Source of the DNA: CAYZJB01 sp964602985
Lineage (GTDB): Bacteria; CLD3; SB21
Direction: 5' to 3'
Assembly: GCA_964602985.1 (NCBI GenBank)
Contig: CAZRTJ010000006.1
Coordinates: 62,001 to 126,000 of the forward strand
Length of the DNA: 64,000 nt
Below are positions 34,747-43,887 of this stretch, in pieces. Position 1 is the first letter of the stretch; the number at the start of each line of letters is the position of its first letter. A program made the translations under genes and the position numbers. The notes beneath the pieces were generated by a model that was given only the letters and a program-made list of their open reading frames with translations, did no database searches and was not told the DNA's origin.

Positions 34747-35814
34747 TTACAACGCGGATACTTCTGTGAGTCGGACGTCCAGATTGCTCCCGGGGCGCAA
34801 CTGCAAAATACCCGTCACGACCAGTGTGTCGCCTGCCGACAGACCCGAGGTCACCTGCACGAGGCTTTCGGTGCGAACGCCGATGGTGATGGGCACGGAT
34901 TCCGCCTTGCCGCCCCGCACACGCCAGACGCGTTGGCCTTTGAGTTCGGGTACGACGGCCGCGGTCGGGATGAGGATGGCGCCCTCCGTCTGTTTCATCG
35001 TGAGGACGATGTCGGCAAACGCACCGGGAAATAGCCTGGAGTCGTGGTCCGTGGTCACGGCGCGGATCGGAAGGGTCCGCGTGGTCGGATCGATCTTGGG
35101 TTCGACGGCAAAAATGCGGGCCTCATACGGCCGTTCGCCGCCGGGCACCGTGAACCGCACCGTCTGCCCGGAGCGAATACGAGACGCATATTTTTCCGGT
35201 ATCGAGAAATCGATTTTCAACGCATTGAGGTTTTGGAGCGAAGCTACGCGGCTGGTTGGAGAAATGTAGCTTCCTACGCTCACGTAGCGCAGGCCGATCT
35301 GCCCGTCAAACGGCGCGCGTATTTCCGTTTTGGCCAGTAGCGCCCGTACTTGCTCGATGTCGGCCTTGACCGCCTGCAGTTCGTTCAGAGCGGCGTCGTA
35401 CACTTCCTGCGACTGCAGGTCCTGCTCACGCAACTGCCGCTGTCTGGATTCCTGGGATTCCGCGACTTTCTTCCGCGCCTCCAGTTTGTCCAACTGTGCG
35501 ACCAGATCGGCGTCGTTCAGCTTGACAAGCAACTCTCCACGCTTCACCGACCGGCCTTCGGAAAACAGAATACCCGTGATCCGACCGGAGATCTCGCTTC
35601 GCAGTTCGACTTCTTCATTGGCCAGGACCGATCCCGTGGCGTGGATGGTTTCTTCGAGGGGCTGCGCCCGAACGATGATCGCGTCCACCCGGGTCGTCGA
35701 TGGGCGCCCGGATCGTCCGGTGGGCGCAGTCGACTTCCCGGAAAAGACCCGGTAGGCTGTCAGACTGACGACCACCAGACCGATGAATGACCAAAAGAGA
35801 ATTCGACGCTTCAT
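34747..35814 (-). CDS. RND efflux periplasmic adaptor (membrane-fusion) protein
   Basis: A 355-residue adaptor. An N-terminal membrane anchor (ILFWSFIGLVVVSLTAY) is followed by the lipoyl/barrel-sandwich half (VELRSEISGRITGILFSEGR), a short hairpin coiled coil, the second lipoyl half (IRAPFDGQIGLRYVSVGSY) and beta-barrel and proximal domains. It links the RND permease 13 bp downstream to an outer-membrane channel. The ATG at 35814 is preferred. A possible minus-strand promoter with TATACT overlaps a 10 bp palindrome TAGTATACTA at 35865-35874, which could be an operator, although no regulator gene is adjacent. Confidence 0.92.
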   Translation of the reverse strand: MKRRILFWSFIGLVVVSLTAYRVFSGKSTAPTGRSGRPSTTRVDAIIVRAQPLEETIHATGSVLANEEVELRSEISGRITGILFSEGRSVKRGELLVKLNDADLVAQLDKLEARKKVAESQESRQRQLREQDLQSQEVYDAALNELQAVKADIEQVRALLAKTEIRAPFDGQIGLRYVSVGSYISPTSRVASLQNLNALKIDFSIPEKYASRIRSGQTVRFTVPGGERPYEARIFAVEPKIDPTTRTLPIRAVTTDHDSRLFPGAFADIVLTMKQTEGAILIPTAAVVPELKGQRVWRVRGGKAESVPITIGVRTESLVQVTSGLSAGDTLVVTGILQLRPGSNLDVRLTEVSAL

Positions 35815-35864
35815 ATCCGCCTTGTTTCTTGGTAACAACCGCCATTCTGGCGCGAAATTCCCAC

Positions 35865-35874
35865 TAGTATACTA
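35865..35874. promoter_or_regulatory. Palindrome in RND promoter region
   Basis: TAGTATACTA is a perfect 10 bp palindrome that contains the putative minus-strand -10 box (TATACT) for the RND operon. A similar AGTATACT occurs at 43799-43806 upstream of another gene, so it may be just a promoter core rather than an operator. Confidence 0.3.
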
Positions 35875-35927
35875 CGCAAAAAGGTCAGTTTCACGATTTT
35901 TCAAGGGCGTCGGAGACGGCTTTTCTG

Positions 35928-35956
35928 TTGGTTTTCACTGTCGATTCGGCTAATAT
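35928..35956 (+). promoter_or_regulatory. Sigma70-like promoter for 35973 membrane protein gene
   Basis: TTGGTT (35928-35933), a 17 bp spacer and TAATAT (35951-35956) lie 16 bp before the ATG at 35973. The short distance implies a very short leader. Confidence 0.45.
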
Positions 35957-35972
35957 CTTTCCGAATTGAGAG

Positions 35973-36530
35973 ATGCACGTGGATGATGTGAGTTGGTTGG
36001 CGGTCATCGGTCTGGTGGTGATCACGGTCATTCAGCATGAGAGCGGGGTGATCCTGTGGTACAGAAAAATGGAGTCACTCGCTGATACGCAATTGGCCGC
36101 GATCCTGTATTCCTTCCTGATCGTGTCGGTGATCGACCTGGTCTGGCTGTGGATCCTTTGGTTGGCGAACAAGAAGGCCGTAAAGGGACTCGCGCATGTC
36201 GGCTGGATCCAGCGGTGGATCGAACGAAAAAAGGATAAACGATGGTTCCAAAAGCTGACCCGGGCGTTTGCGGCGAAGCCGTCCTCGGACATTCAGCCGA
36301 CGGATTCGCGCTTTCGCCGTATGTTGAAACAGTCCGGGTATGTGGGCATTGCTTTGTGCGCCGCCCTGCCGGGTCCGGGACTCAAGGAGGTCGGGATCCT
36401 GATGGCCATTACTCCCCGATACCGCCGACTGGGATTTCATATTCTGTATGTGGGCGGTCTGGGCAAGACCATCATGACGATGCTGGTGTACGGCGGGTTG
36501 TACTCGGTCTTCGAGAGGATGGTCGCTTGA
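35973..36530 (+). CDS. Membrane protein, possibly small multidrug-export family
   Basis: A 185-residue protein with two N-terminal hydrophobic segments (SWLAVIGLVVITVI and ILYSFLIVSVIDLVWLWILW), a basic cytosolic loop (ERKKDKRW), and two or three C-terminal ones. The motif SGYVGIALCAALPGPGLKEVG has the Gly/Pro-rich look of the putative small multidrug export family (PF06695-like). That family name carries little functional proof. It is separated from the RND operon by a divergent promoter region and from gltX by 58 bp, and may be cotranscribed with gltX. Confidence 0.55.
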   Translation: MHVDDVSWLAVIGLVVITVIQHESGVILWYRKMESLADTQLAAILYSFLIVSVIDLVWLWILWLANKKAVKGLAHVGWIQRWIERKKDKRWFQKLTRAFAAKPSSDIQPTDSRFRRMLKQSGYVGIALCAALPGPGLKEVGILMAITPRYRRLGFHILYVGGLGKTIMTMLVYGGLYSVFERMVA

Positions 36531-36588
36531 TCAGAAGAGATTGCTGGAAAAATACATACACCCTAAACCAACGGATCATACAGTAGAG

Positions 36589-38052
36589 ATGGACATTCGA
36601 ACTCGATACGCGCCCAGCCCGACCGGGTTTCTCCACATCGGCGGCTTGCGGACGGCTTTGTATAATTACCTCTTCGCCAGACATCACGGCGGGAAATTCA
36701 TCCTGCGTGTCGAAGACACCGATCGCGCCCGCTTTGTGGAGGGCGCCGTGGAGGACTTTCTCCACATGCTGGCGTGGGCCGGAATTGACATCGATGAAGG
36801 TCCGGCCAACGGAGGTCCGTACGGTCCGTACTATCAGTCGGAGCGACTGGAATTGTACAAAAAGCACGCCGACGAACTCCTGTCCAACGGTCACGCGTAC
36901 CGGTGTTTTTGCAGCTCCGAACGTCTGGATCAGATGCGGAAATTTCAGGAGAAGTCGAAACTGCCGCCGAAGTACGATCGGTTGTGTCTGCGTCTTTCGG
37001 AAAAGGAGATTCAGGAAAAAATCGCGTCGGGCGCGACCTTCACGGTGCGAATGAAAGCGCCGGATGACACAACCATCGCCTTTCAGGATCTAATTCGTGA
37101 TCGGGTGGAGTTTGCCAGCGCCAATGTGGACGATCAGGTGCTCGTCAAATCTGACGGATTCCCCACGTATCATCTCGCCAATGTCGTGGATGACCATTAT
37201 ATGAAAATTTCCCACGTCATCCGTGGAGAGGAATGGGTTTCCAGCACGCCCAAACACGTGCTGTTGTACCGTTACTTCGGGTGGGAACTCCCGCAGTTTG
37301 CGCATCTTCCGCTGTTGCTCAATCAGGATCGAAGCAAGATGTCCAAGCGTCAGGGCGACGTGGAAGCGCGTGCGTATCCGCCCAAAGGATACCTGAAAGA
37401 CGCGCTGGTGAATTTCATCGCACTACTGGGTTGGAATCCCGGTGACGATCGCGAGATCTTCACCATGGAAGAGTTGATCAAGGAATTTTCGATCGAGCGT
37501 GTCCAGAAGGCCGGTGCGGTCTTCAATCTGGAAAAACTCAACTGGCTCAACACCATGCACATCCGGCGGATGTCGGATGAAGAGATCTATCATGCCATCA
37601 AGTTGGACCTGGAGCGGGAAGGATATTCCGACTACCCCAAGCAGTACGTCATGCGCGCCATCGGACTCATGAAGGAGCGCATCGGATTCCTGCACGAACT
37701 GATGACCTTCTCGTTTTATTTCTTCAAGGATCCGGAGACGTTTGACGCGGAGGGAATTCGCAAACGATGGAAACCCGAGGCCAGGGAGCGGATGCAACAA
37801 ATCCTCGACAGACTCTCGGCGACGGAGTCGTTTACGCACGACAGCATCGAAGAAATCTTTCGCCAAGCCGCGGAACAGATGAACGTGAAAGCCAGCGAAT
37901 TCATCCACCCCGTTCGACTGGCCATCTCGGGAATGACGCTGGGGCCGGGGTTGTTTGAACTCCTCGAGGTGCTTGGCAAGGAAGCCGTGTGCCGTCGGTT
38001 GGATCATGCGATCCGGCATTTTGAAGAGATCGTCGCGCAGGCGGCCGCATGA
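36589..38052 (+). CDS. gltX: Glutamyl-tRNA synthetase
   Basis: A 487-residue class I aminoacyl-tRNA synthetase that charges tRNA-Glu. The HIGH-type motif is PSPTGFLHIGGLRTAL and the KMSKS-type motif reads SKMSKRQGDVEA. The catalytic core contains ALYNYLFAR, RVEDTDRARF and a helical anticodon-binding C-terminus. The ATG at 36589 begins the conserved RTRYAPSPTG. No gatCAB genes are in the window, so whether it also serves tRNA-Gln cannot be told. The stop overlaps the start of the CDF gene by 4 bp (ATGA). Confidence 0.95.
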   Translation: MDIRTRYAPSPTGFLHIGGLRTALYNYLFARHHGGKFILRVEDTDRARFVEGAVEDFLHMLAWAGIDIDEGPANGGPYGPYYQSERLELYKKHADELLSNGHAYRCFCSSERLDQMRKFQEKSKLPPKYDRLCLRLSEKEIQEKIASGATFTVRMKAPDDTTIAFQDLIRDRVEFASANVDDQVLVKSDGFPTYHLANVVDDHYMKISHVIRGEEWVSSTPKHVLLYRYFGWELPQFAHLPLLLNQDRSKMSKRQGDVEARAYPPKGYLKDALVNFIALLGWNPGDDREIFTMEELIKEFSIERVQKAGAVFNLEKLNWLNTMHIRRMSDEEIYHAIKLDLEREGYSDYPKQYVMRAIGLMKERIGFLHELMTFSFYFFKDPETFDAEGIRKRWKPEARERMQQILDRLSATESFTHDSIEEIFRQAAEQMNVKASEFIHPVRLAISGMTLGPGLFELLEVLGKEAVCRRLDHAIRHFEEIVAQAAA

Positions 38053-39005
38053 CCTCGGACGGGAAAATAATGGAACCCGTCCATCTGAACACACATTCCG
38101 AATCCCTTCAGGCCTTTCGCGACACGAAGACCGCCATGCGGTGGTCGCTGGGTGTCGGCTTTCTCATGCTGGCGGTGAAGACCGCCGCGGCGATCATCAC
38201 GCACTCCGCGGCCATCTTGTCCGATGCGGCAGAGTCAGTCGTGCACGTGATTGCCGTAGCCTTTGCCTCCTACAGCCTGTGGCTCAGCCAAAAACCGGCC
38301 GATACCGGGCATCCGTACGGTCACGATCGCGTGAGTTTTTTTTCAGCTGGCGTCGAAGGGGCGCTGATCGCCGTCGCGGCGTTCTACATTATCTACGAAT
38401 CCGTCGAACGATGGATCCGGGGTCTGTACCTGCACGAATTGGAGTTGGGAATGGTATTCACCCTCAGCGCCACCGTGATCAATGGACTGCTGGGCTGGCA
38501 CCTCATCCGGCAGGGGCGAAAATACAACTCAATCATCCTGATCGCCAACGGCAAACACGTGCTCACGGACAGCTGGACGAGTCTCGGCGTGGTGGTCGGT
38601 CTGGTCCTGACGCTGGCGACGGATTGGCTTCCGTTTGATCCCATCGTGGCGATCCTGGTCGCTTTGAACATCCTGTGGTCCGGAGGCCAACTGATCCGTC
38701 AGTCCATCGGCGGATTGATGGACGAGTCCGATCCGGAATTGCAGCGAAAGATTGAAGCCATTGTCTCCGAAGAAGCGGTGCGCCGGGACATTCGATTCCA
38801 TGGCGTTCGTCATCGCAATGCCGGCAACACACTGCATGTGGACTTTCACCTCCTGTTTCATCGTCACGTACCGATCGCGACCGCGCATGAGCAAGCCACA
38901 CAGATCGAGCAGGCGGTCAGTCGGGCGTTTGACCGCGCCGTCGAGGTCACGACGCATCTCGAACCGATCGAAGGTCACGATGAGGATCACCAGAGATTTC
39001 AATGA
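38049..39005 (+). CDS. Cation diffusion facilitator (CDF) family transporter
   Basis: A 318-residue divalent-metal exporter. Six hydrophobic segments are visible. The metal-site helices read AAILSDAAESVVH in TM2 and HVLTDSWTS (HxxxD) in TM5. A cytosolic ferredoxin-like domain follows from about residue 215 and includes HGVRHRNAGNTLHVDFHLLF, and a His/Asp-rich tail (EGHDEDHQRF) closes it. The HPYGHDRVSFFSAGVEGALI loop is typical for the family. Ion specificity (Zn, Fe or Mn) cannot be assigned safely. It overlaps gltX by 4 bp, so translation is probably coupled, an unusual pairing. Confidence 0.93.
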   Translation: MTSDGKIMEPVHLNTHSESLQAFRDTKTAMRWSLGVGFLMLAVKTAAAIITHSAAILSDAAESVVHVIAVAFASYSLWLSQKPADTGHPYGHDRVSFFSAGVEGALIAVAAFYIIYESVERWIRGLYLHELELGMVFTLSATVINGLLGWHLIRQGRKYNSIILIANGKHVLTDSWTSLGVVVGLVLTLATDWLPFDPIVAILVALNILWSGGQLIRQSIGGLMDESDPELQRKIEAIVSEEAVRRDIRFHGVRHRNAGNTLHVDFHLLFHRHVPIATAHEQATQIEQAVSRAFDRAVEVTTHLEPIEGHDEDHQRFQ

Positions 39006-39071
39006 TCCCCCTGAAGGGTTATTGAAAGCGGGGATGCGATGCCCTACCTTGATGGAGTACAAAGGCCGCCC

Positions 39072-39749
39072 ATGATCTTCCACAGAGTCTCTCTTTTTCT
39101 CGTCGTTTGCGCGACTTTTGCCTTTTCGCAAGACAAGCACGTCTACGTGATCCGCGGGCAGTTTGGGTCCATGGTGAATGCGTATCGCACGTGGAATTTC
39201 CTTCCTCATTCGAGCACACGACCCCTTGAATTGCTCACACCCGTCCGGGCAAAATTCCGCCCCGGTGTCGGGGGTGAATTTTCGTTCGGCTACATGCTCC
39301 GCCCTCATCTGCTGGTGTCTTATCAATACGGCGGGTATACCTCCGAGGATCGGGAAGCGGGCGGCAATCTGTCGCAGTCTGTGAGCCTGGCGGTCGGACA
39401 AATCTATTTTTCGCAGAGCAATCTTCGTCCGTACGGACATGCGGGAGTGGGCATGACGCATATGGAAATGTCCTACCTCGCGCCCCTGACGGTGCGGCGC
39501 AGCAGCATCGACCGATGGTACCCGGTACTGGCGGTAGGCGGTGGAGCGGAATATTCGATCAGCGAGGAAGCGGTCGTCAATTTGCAGGTGACCGCCCACA
39601 TTCTCTTTGGCGACAAGACGTTTCGGATGAACGATGCCAGTTTCCGATCCGCGTGGACGGGTGCATCCAGTTTTTCCCATTATCGACTGTCCGAGAGCCT
39701 GAATTTTCTCGCCATTTCCGGGGGCCTTGTTTTCAAAATCGGGTTCTAA
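39072..39749 (+). CDS. Outer-membrane beta-barrel-like protein
   Basis: A 225-residue exported protein with a clean signal peptide (VSLFLVVCATFAFSQ) and a beta-rich body ending in an aromatic residue (LVFKIGF), the end-signature of outer-membrane barrels. Alternating-strand segments such as HLLVSYQYGGYTSE and AVGGGAEYSIS fit an eight-stranded OmpA/OmpW-like barrel. No specific family is named. The ATG at 39072 is chosen because it opens the signal peptide. A possible promoter with TTGAAA at 39022-39027 lies upstream. Confidence 0.7.
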   Translation: MIFHRVSLFLVVCATFAFSQDKHVYVIRGQFGSMVNAYRTWNFLPHSSTRPLELLTPVRAKFRPGVGGEFSFGYMLRPHLLVSYQYGGYTSEDREAGGNLSQSVSLAVGQIYFSQSNLRPYGHAGVGMTHMEMSYLAPLTVRRSSIDRWYPVLAVGGGAEYSISEEAVVNLQVTAHILFGDKTFRMNDASFRSAWTGASSFSHYRLSESLNFLAISGGLVFKIGF

Positions 39750-39983
39750 TTCTTTCACTGCAAATCTCTGGAGACGCATCCCTCCTCCGGCGCGGGGGCT
39801 GCTGTGCCAATTCTTCATGATTCGACGGAGCGTATCACGCAGGGTGAGCGCACCCAATCAAAACCATCCAGAGGCCTCGATATAGCGCCTGCCCCATTTT
39901 GGTTTTTGTTTTGACCTTCAGTGGGCATAGCCCTCGCGTCACGTTCGATGTAACTTAGAGTAAATCCAATCGAAGGGGGTACT

Positions 39984-41918
39984 ATGAGAGTCTTTCTGAT
40001 CCTGTGGATGGTGAGCCACAGTCTGTCGGCCGGAAACACCGGTACCATTCGTGGCGTGGTGAGCGACAAAGAAACGGGTGACCGTTTGCCGGGTGTGAAC
40101 ATCATCGTCGATGGTACGTCGATCGGCGCCGCGACGAATGCCGACGGTGAGTATATCCTACGCGCCGTTCCAGCCGGAACGTATACGATCTCGACCAGCA
40201 TGATCGGGTACGGCAAGGTGACGATGAAGAAGTTCAGGGTTTTCGCTGACTCGACGATGGCGCTTCATTTTGATCTTGTGGCTCAGGATCTGGGCGGCGA
40301 AGAAGTGGTGGTCGTAGCCGAGCGTCCCCTGATTGAAAAGGACCGCACCTCATCGATGTTTGTGTACCGGCCGGACGATTACAAATCGAGTTCGGGTGGG
40401 AGAACGAAGTCCCAAGGCGACGCAAGCGTTTCGGTGCGCGGAGGCCGACTCAATGAAGTTGGTGTAGTGATCGATGGATTCGTTCAAGACGAGCTGACCT
40501 CCTCTTTCAACACCGAAGAATACGACCGCATATACGAAAACGAGTTCAAAAGCGCATTCCACCATCCGTTGTCCACGTTCTCGATCGATGTCGATGCGGC
40601 GTCGTACACCAATACGCGGCGCTATTTGATGAACGGATCGCTTCCGCCCAAAGACGCGGTGCGGATCGAAGAACTGATCAACTATTTCACGTATGACTAC
40701 GCCGGTCCGACGGACGAGCATCCGTTTGCCGTTCATCCGGAGCTGGCCGAGTGCCCATGGAACCCGGATCATCATTTGCTTCGCATCGGACTGCAGGGTC
40801 GCAGAGTGGATCCGTCCGCCATGCCTCCTGGCAATCTGGTGTTCCTGATCGACGTCTCCGGTTCGATGGATCAGCCGAATAAACTGCCGCTGGTGGTGTC
40901 GGCGTTTCGTCTTCTGGTTACGCAATTGCGAGCCATGGACCGGGTCTCTATCGTTGTGTACGCGGGGGCGGCAGGGCTGGCGCTCAAACCGACGGCGGGG
41001 GATCGCAAGAAAGAAATTCTGGATGTGCTCGATCGATTGTCGGCGGGCGGATCCACGGCCGGTGGAGCCGGCATCCAACTCGCCTATCGAGTGGCGGAAG
41101 AAAATTTCATCGCCAATGGAAATAATCGCGTGATCCTGGCGACCGACGGAGATTTCAACATCGGCGTGTCCAGCACGTCCGAGTTGGTCCGCATGATCGA
41201 GGAGAAACGGGATCGCGGGATCTTCTTGAGCGCGCTGGGATTCGGCATGGGCAATTACAAAGATGGGCGGCTGGAGCAGCTCGCGGACAAGGGAAATGGA
41301 AATTACGCGTACATCGATCATCTCGCCGAAGCGCGGCGCGTCTTTGTCAATCAAATGAGCGGAACGCTGTTGACGATCGCCAAAGACGTCAAACTGCAGA
41401 TTGAATTCAATCCCGCTCGTGTCAAAGCGTACCGATTGATTGGATACGAAAATCGCCTGCTGGCCGCGGAGGACTTTCACAACGATAAGAAGGACGCCGG
41501 TGAACTCGGCGCCGGTCACAGCGTCACGGCGCTCTATGAGATTGTGCCGGCCGGGGCGGCCGTGGACTTGCCGGTCATTGACTCCCTGAAGTATCAGACG
41601 CATCGGTTGACGTCTGCGAGCGCGGATTGGCTGACGCTTAAACTGCGGTACAAGATGCCTCAGGATACGACCAGTCGACTCATGGCATCTGTCTTTGACA
41701 GACCGCTGTCCACGCGGATGTCCGAGGAAATGGCCTTTGCGTCGGCCGTCGCGGAATGGGGAATGATCCTGCGGGACTCGGAATTTCAGGGAAAGGCGTC
41801 CCTGAAGAACCTGCTGTCCCGTGCGAGGAAGTCGATGTCGTTTGATCCGGACGGATATCGGAGTGAGTTCGTCCGTCTTGTGGAAATCACGAAGGACTTG
41901 AAGAACGCAAACCCATGA
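39984..41918 (+). CDS. Exported CarboxypepD-regulatory / plug-like / von Willebrand A domain protein
   Basis: A 644-residue exported protein. After a signal, residues 20-110 form a carboxypeptidase-regulatory beta domain (TIRGVVSDKETGDRLPGVNI, later NADGEYILRAVPAGTYT). Residues about 150-170 (SVRGGRLNEVGVVIDGFVQD) resemble the TonB-receptor plug motif, without any barrel. From residue 255 a vWFA domain has the MIDAS start VFLIDVSGSM and later ATDGDFNIG. A C-terminal DUF3520-like region ends it. vWFA/DUF3520 proteins (YfbK-like) are widespread, but the retained plug-like piece is notable. No MoxR ATPase is adjacent. Confidence 0.88.
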   Translation: MRVFLILWMVSHSLSAGNTGTIRGVVSDKETGDRLPGVNIIVDGTSIGAATNADGEYILRAVPAGTYTISTSMIGYGKVTMKKFRVFADSTMALHFDLVAQDLGGEEVVVVAERPLIEKDRTSSMFVYRPDDYKSSSGGRTKSQGDASVSVRGGRLNEVGVVIDGFVQDELTSSFNTEEYDRIYENEFKSAFHHPLSTFSIDVDAASYTNTRRYLMNGSLPPKDAVRIEELINYFTYDYAGPTDEHPFAVHPELAECPWNPDHHLLRIGLQGRRVDPSAMPPGNLVFLIDVSGSMDQPNKLPLVVSAFRLLVTQLRAMDRVSIVVYAGAAGLALKPTAGDRKKEILDVLDRLSAGGSTAGGAGIQLAYRVAEENFIANGNNRVILATDGDFNIGVSSTSELVRMIEEKRDRGIFLSALGFGMGNYKDGRLEQLADKGNGNYAYIDHLAEARRVFVNQMSGTLLTIAKDVKLQIEFNPARVKAYRLIGYENRLLAAEDFHNDKKDAGELGAGHSVTALYEIVPAGAAVDLPVIDSLKYQTHRLTSASADWLTLKLRYKMPQDTTSRLMASVFDRPLSTRMSEEMAFASAVAEWGMILRDSEFQGKASLKNLLSRARKSMSFDPDGYRSEFVRLVEITKDLKNANP

Positions 41919-41986
41919 GATCGGATGGGCTGACCGATCGGCGGTTCCATATGTATCTCAAGGAGTAGGCAATAGAAAAAGAATCC

Positions 41987-42217
41987 ATGTATCGACCGGT
42001 TCACAACGCTGTGCACGACGAACTAGAACTGCTGACGATCAGTCGTCAGGTAGCGGAGATCGAGTATTGGGATGCCGGATCCTCTCGCAAGGTCGTGACG
42101 CGCATCGCCGATCTCGAAATCCGTGGACAGGCCGAGTTCGTCGTGCTGGACAGCGGTTTTCGAATTCGCCTGGACATGCTGAAGTCGGTGAATGGACATG
42201 CGGTCGTCGACAACTGA
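41987..42217 (+). CDS. Rof-like Rho-binding antiterminator
   Basis: A 76-residue Sm-like beta protein. YRPVHNAVHDELELL, a second strand pair and the closing FRIRLDMLKSVNGH match the Rof/YaeO pattern (PINC-x-YDxLE, then IRLDKI). In E. coli, Rof binds transcription terminator Rho and inhibits termination. The cysteine normally in PINC is missing here. The ATG at 41987 follows a distant AAGGAG (about 21 bp), and an in-frame stop lies just upstream, so this start is well bounded. It sits between a vWFA gene and a convergent ankyrin gene. Confidence 0.65.
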   Translation: MYRPVHNAVHDELELLTISRQVAEIEYWDAGSSRKVVTRIADLEIRGQAEFVVLDSGFRIRLDMLKSVNGHAVVDN

Positions 42218-42252
42218 TCCCTGCGGTTTTCTGAAACCCGGACCTCCACGCG

Positions 42253-43746
42253 TCACTTGGCTCCGGCGTCTTTCAGGATCTGCATGATTTCATCGTATTT
42301 CCTTTCCTGAGCCAGCATCAGCGCGGTGATCTCACGATCGCCGGTCAGCGTGTCGGTTTCTGCGTAGCGGCGCCACTGCCGACGGGGAAATCGTCTGCTC
42401 CGCTTGTTCACGTCTGCCCCTGCGCGGATCAAGTGCTTGAGTGATTCAGAGTTCTGGAATTCGACTGCCAGAAGGGTCGGCGTATAGCCGTGCCACTCGT
42501 CTTCGCCGGCGAGATTTTTGAATACATACCCGTTGATGTCCACGGCTTCTTTGAGCAGAGCGTCCATTAGCGTCAGGTTCGTGTCCCGAATGGCCGCAGC
42601 CATCAGCCCGCCTGGGCAGAGAAGAGGCAGGCGGGATTCGCCGCTCAAGACCGAATCTTCCGACTGACCGAGCGCCGGCGCGTTCCAGTTCGGAAGGGAC
42701 ATCGAGAATTCGCTGAACGTTGCCTTGTATCCATTGAAGTAGGTGAAATATCCTTCAGGAAGCTTCGCCGGCGGGGGAGGAGATATGTCCCACAGGGACG
42801 CGTGCTCCAAGACTCTCGGCATGGATTCGATAATCGTTCGGGCAACGTCCAGAAAATCGGACGAAGGAAGCGAAGGAGACAGGCGCAGAAAGAAATGCCG
42901 ACCTCCATGATATCCGATCTTATGAAATTCCTCCGAAAGACGATCGAGCTCACGTCGTAACGTCGGCAGATCCAGTCTGTCAGACACCCTGGGAATAAGA
43001 ACCCCTGGTGATCGGCGCTGAAAATGAAGAGCACCTCCGTACAGCTCGGACGAAAAGTAACCAGTTGCATTTCCGGCAAGGAGCTTGGCAATACCTGACC
43101 CGCGAGCTATTGCAGCGGCTTTCGCTCGCCTGGCCGCGGCCGCTTTGGCCGCAGCGGCTTTTTCCGATTTTGTTTTGCCTTGTTCCCGGACAGGTTCGTC
43201 TTCATCCTTGATGTTGGAGATTTCTTCCAGTGAGTAAGGCGTCCGATGAGCGTCGAAGGGCTGTTCCGGTTGCGGCCATGCGACGACCGATTCAAGCGTA
43301 GAGAAACTCAATCCGTTTTCGGTGACTTCAATGTAATGATGCACTCCGGTGCGTGACGGAACTACGATTGGGATTTGGATCGTCCTGCCATCCGTGTCGG
43401 GAAATTCAAGTCGAACCTCGTTGAGTCGCTGGCGAACGGCTAGTAACCCGAGGCTCCCCAGCGCCATCCAGGGGACATTTCCCTCGACGTGGGCCACCAT
43501 GCGAGCCGGGTATGTGACGTTCGCATATTGCTCAGTATCGGCAATTGCGCGGGCGATTGTTTCCATCGAATCGCTGAGCGGGGAGGATAGGTTTATGTTC
43601 GGCCACTCGCTGACAGGGATCACGGACCCGTCCGCGTAGGTCAGCACGGAGTCCTTCACGATGACATGAATGGTGAATAGTTCAGGCTGTTCCCTCGCGC
43701 AGGATGCGGCGAGGCAGGCGATGATGATAAATTTCCATGTATGCAT
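42253..43746 (-). CDS. Lipoprotein with Ala/Lys helix and C-terminal ankyrin-like repeats
   Basis: A 497-residue predicted lipoprotein (hydrophobic stretch ending CLAASC). The middle contains a short Ala/Lys/Arg-rich helix (residues about 195-218) and a region with HKIGYHGGRHFFLRLSPS. Residues about 400-497 look like ankyrin repeats: GYTPTLLAVEFQNSESLKHL followed by IRAGADVN, then ITALMLAQERKYDEIM and LKDAGAK. Ankyrin repeats suggest protein binding. GAGGAG precedes the ATG at 43746. No relative was recognised. Confidence 0.65.
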   Translation of the reverse strand: MHTWKFIIIACLAASCAREQPELFTIHVIVKDSVLTYADGSVIPVSEWPNINLSSPLSDSMETIARAIADTEQYANVTYPARMVAHVEGNVPWMALGSLGLLAVRQRLNEVRLEFPDTDGRTIQIPIVVPSRTGVHHYIEVTENGLSFSTLESVVAWPQPEQPFDAHRTPYSLEEISNIKDEDEPVREQGKTKSEKAAAAKAAAARRAKAAAIARGSGIAKLLAGNATGYFSSELYGGALHFQRRSPGVLIPRVSDRLDLPTLRRELDRLSEEFHKIGYHGGRHFFLRLSPSLPSSDFLDVARTIIESMPRVLEHASLWDISPPPPAKLPEGYFTYFNGYKATFSEFSMSLPNWNAPALGQSEDSVLSGESRLPLLCPGGLMAAAIRDTNLTLMDALLKEAVDINGYVFKNLAGEDEWHGYTPTLLAVEFQNSESLKHLIRAGADVNKRSRRFPRRQWRRYAETDTLTGDREITALMLAQERKYDEIMQILKDAGAK

Positions 43747-43887
43747 GGGCCTCTCCTCTTTTTGTGATGCGACCTTCACTCCAGTTTATCGCGGTTGCAG
43801 TATACTGTGGTCCCGCTTGCGCGAGCAGCCTGAAGGCGAAGAAACACGCAAGTCGTCTGGCGGTGTCTTATGCGATCCAGTCACTCA

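Noticed and set aside
43799..43806. An operator shared with the RND promoter (AGTATACT)
   Set aside because: It overlaps TATACT -10-like boxes at both sites; the match is short and explained by a promoter core.
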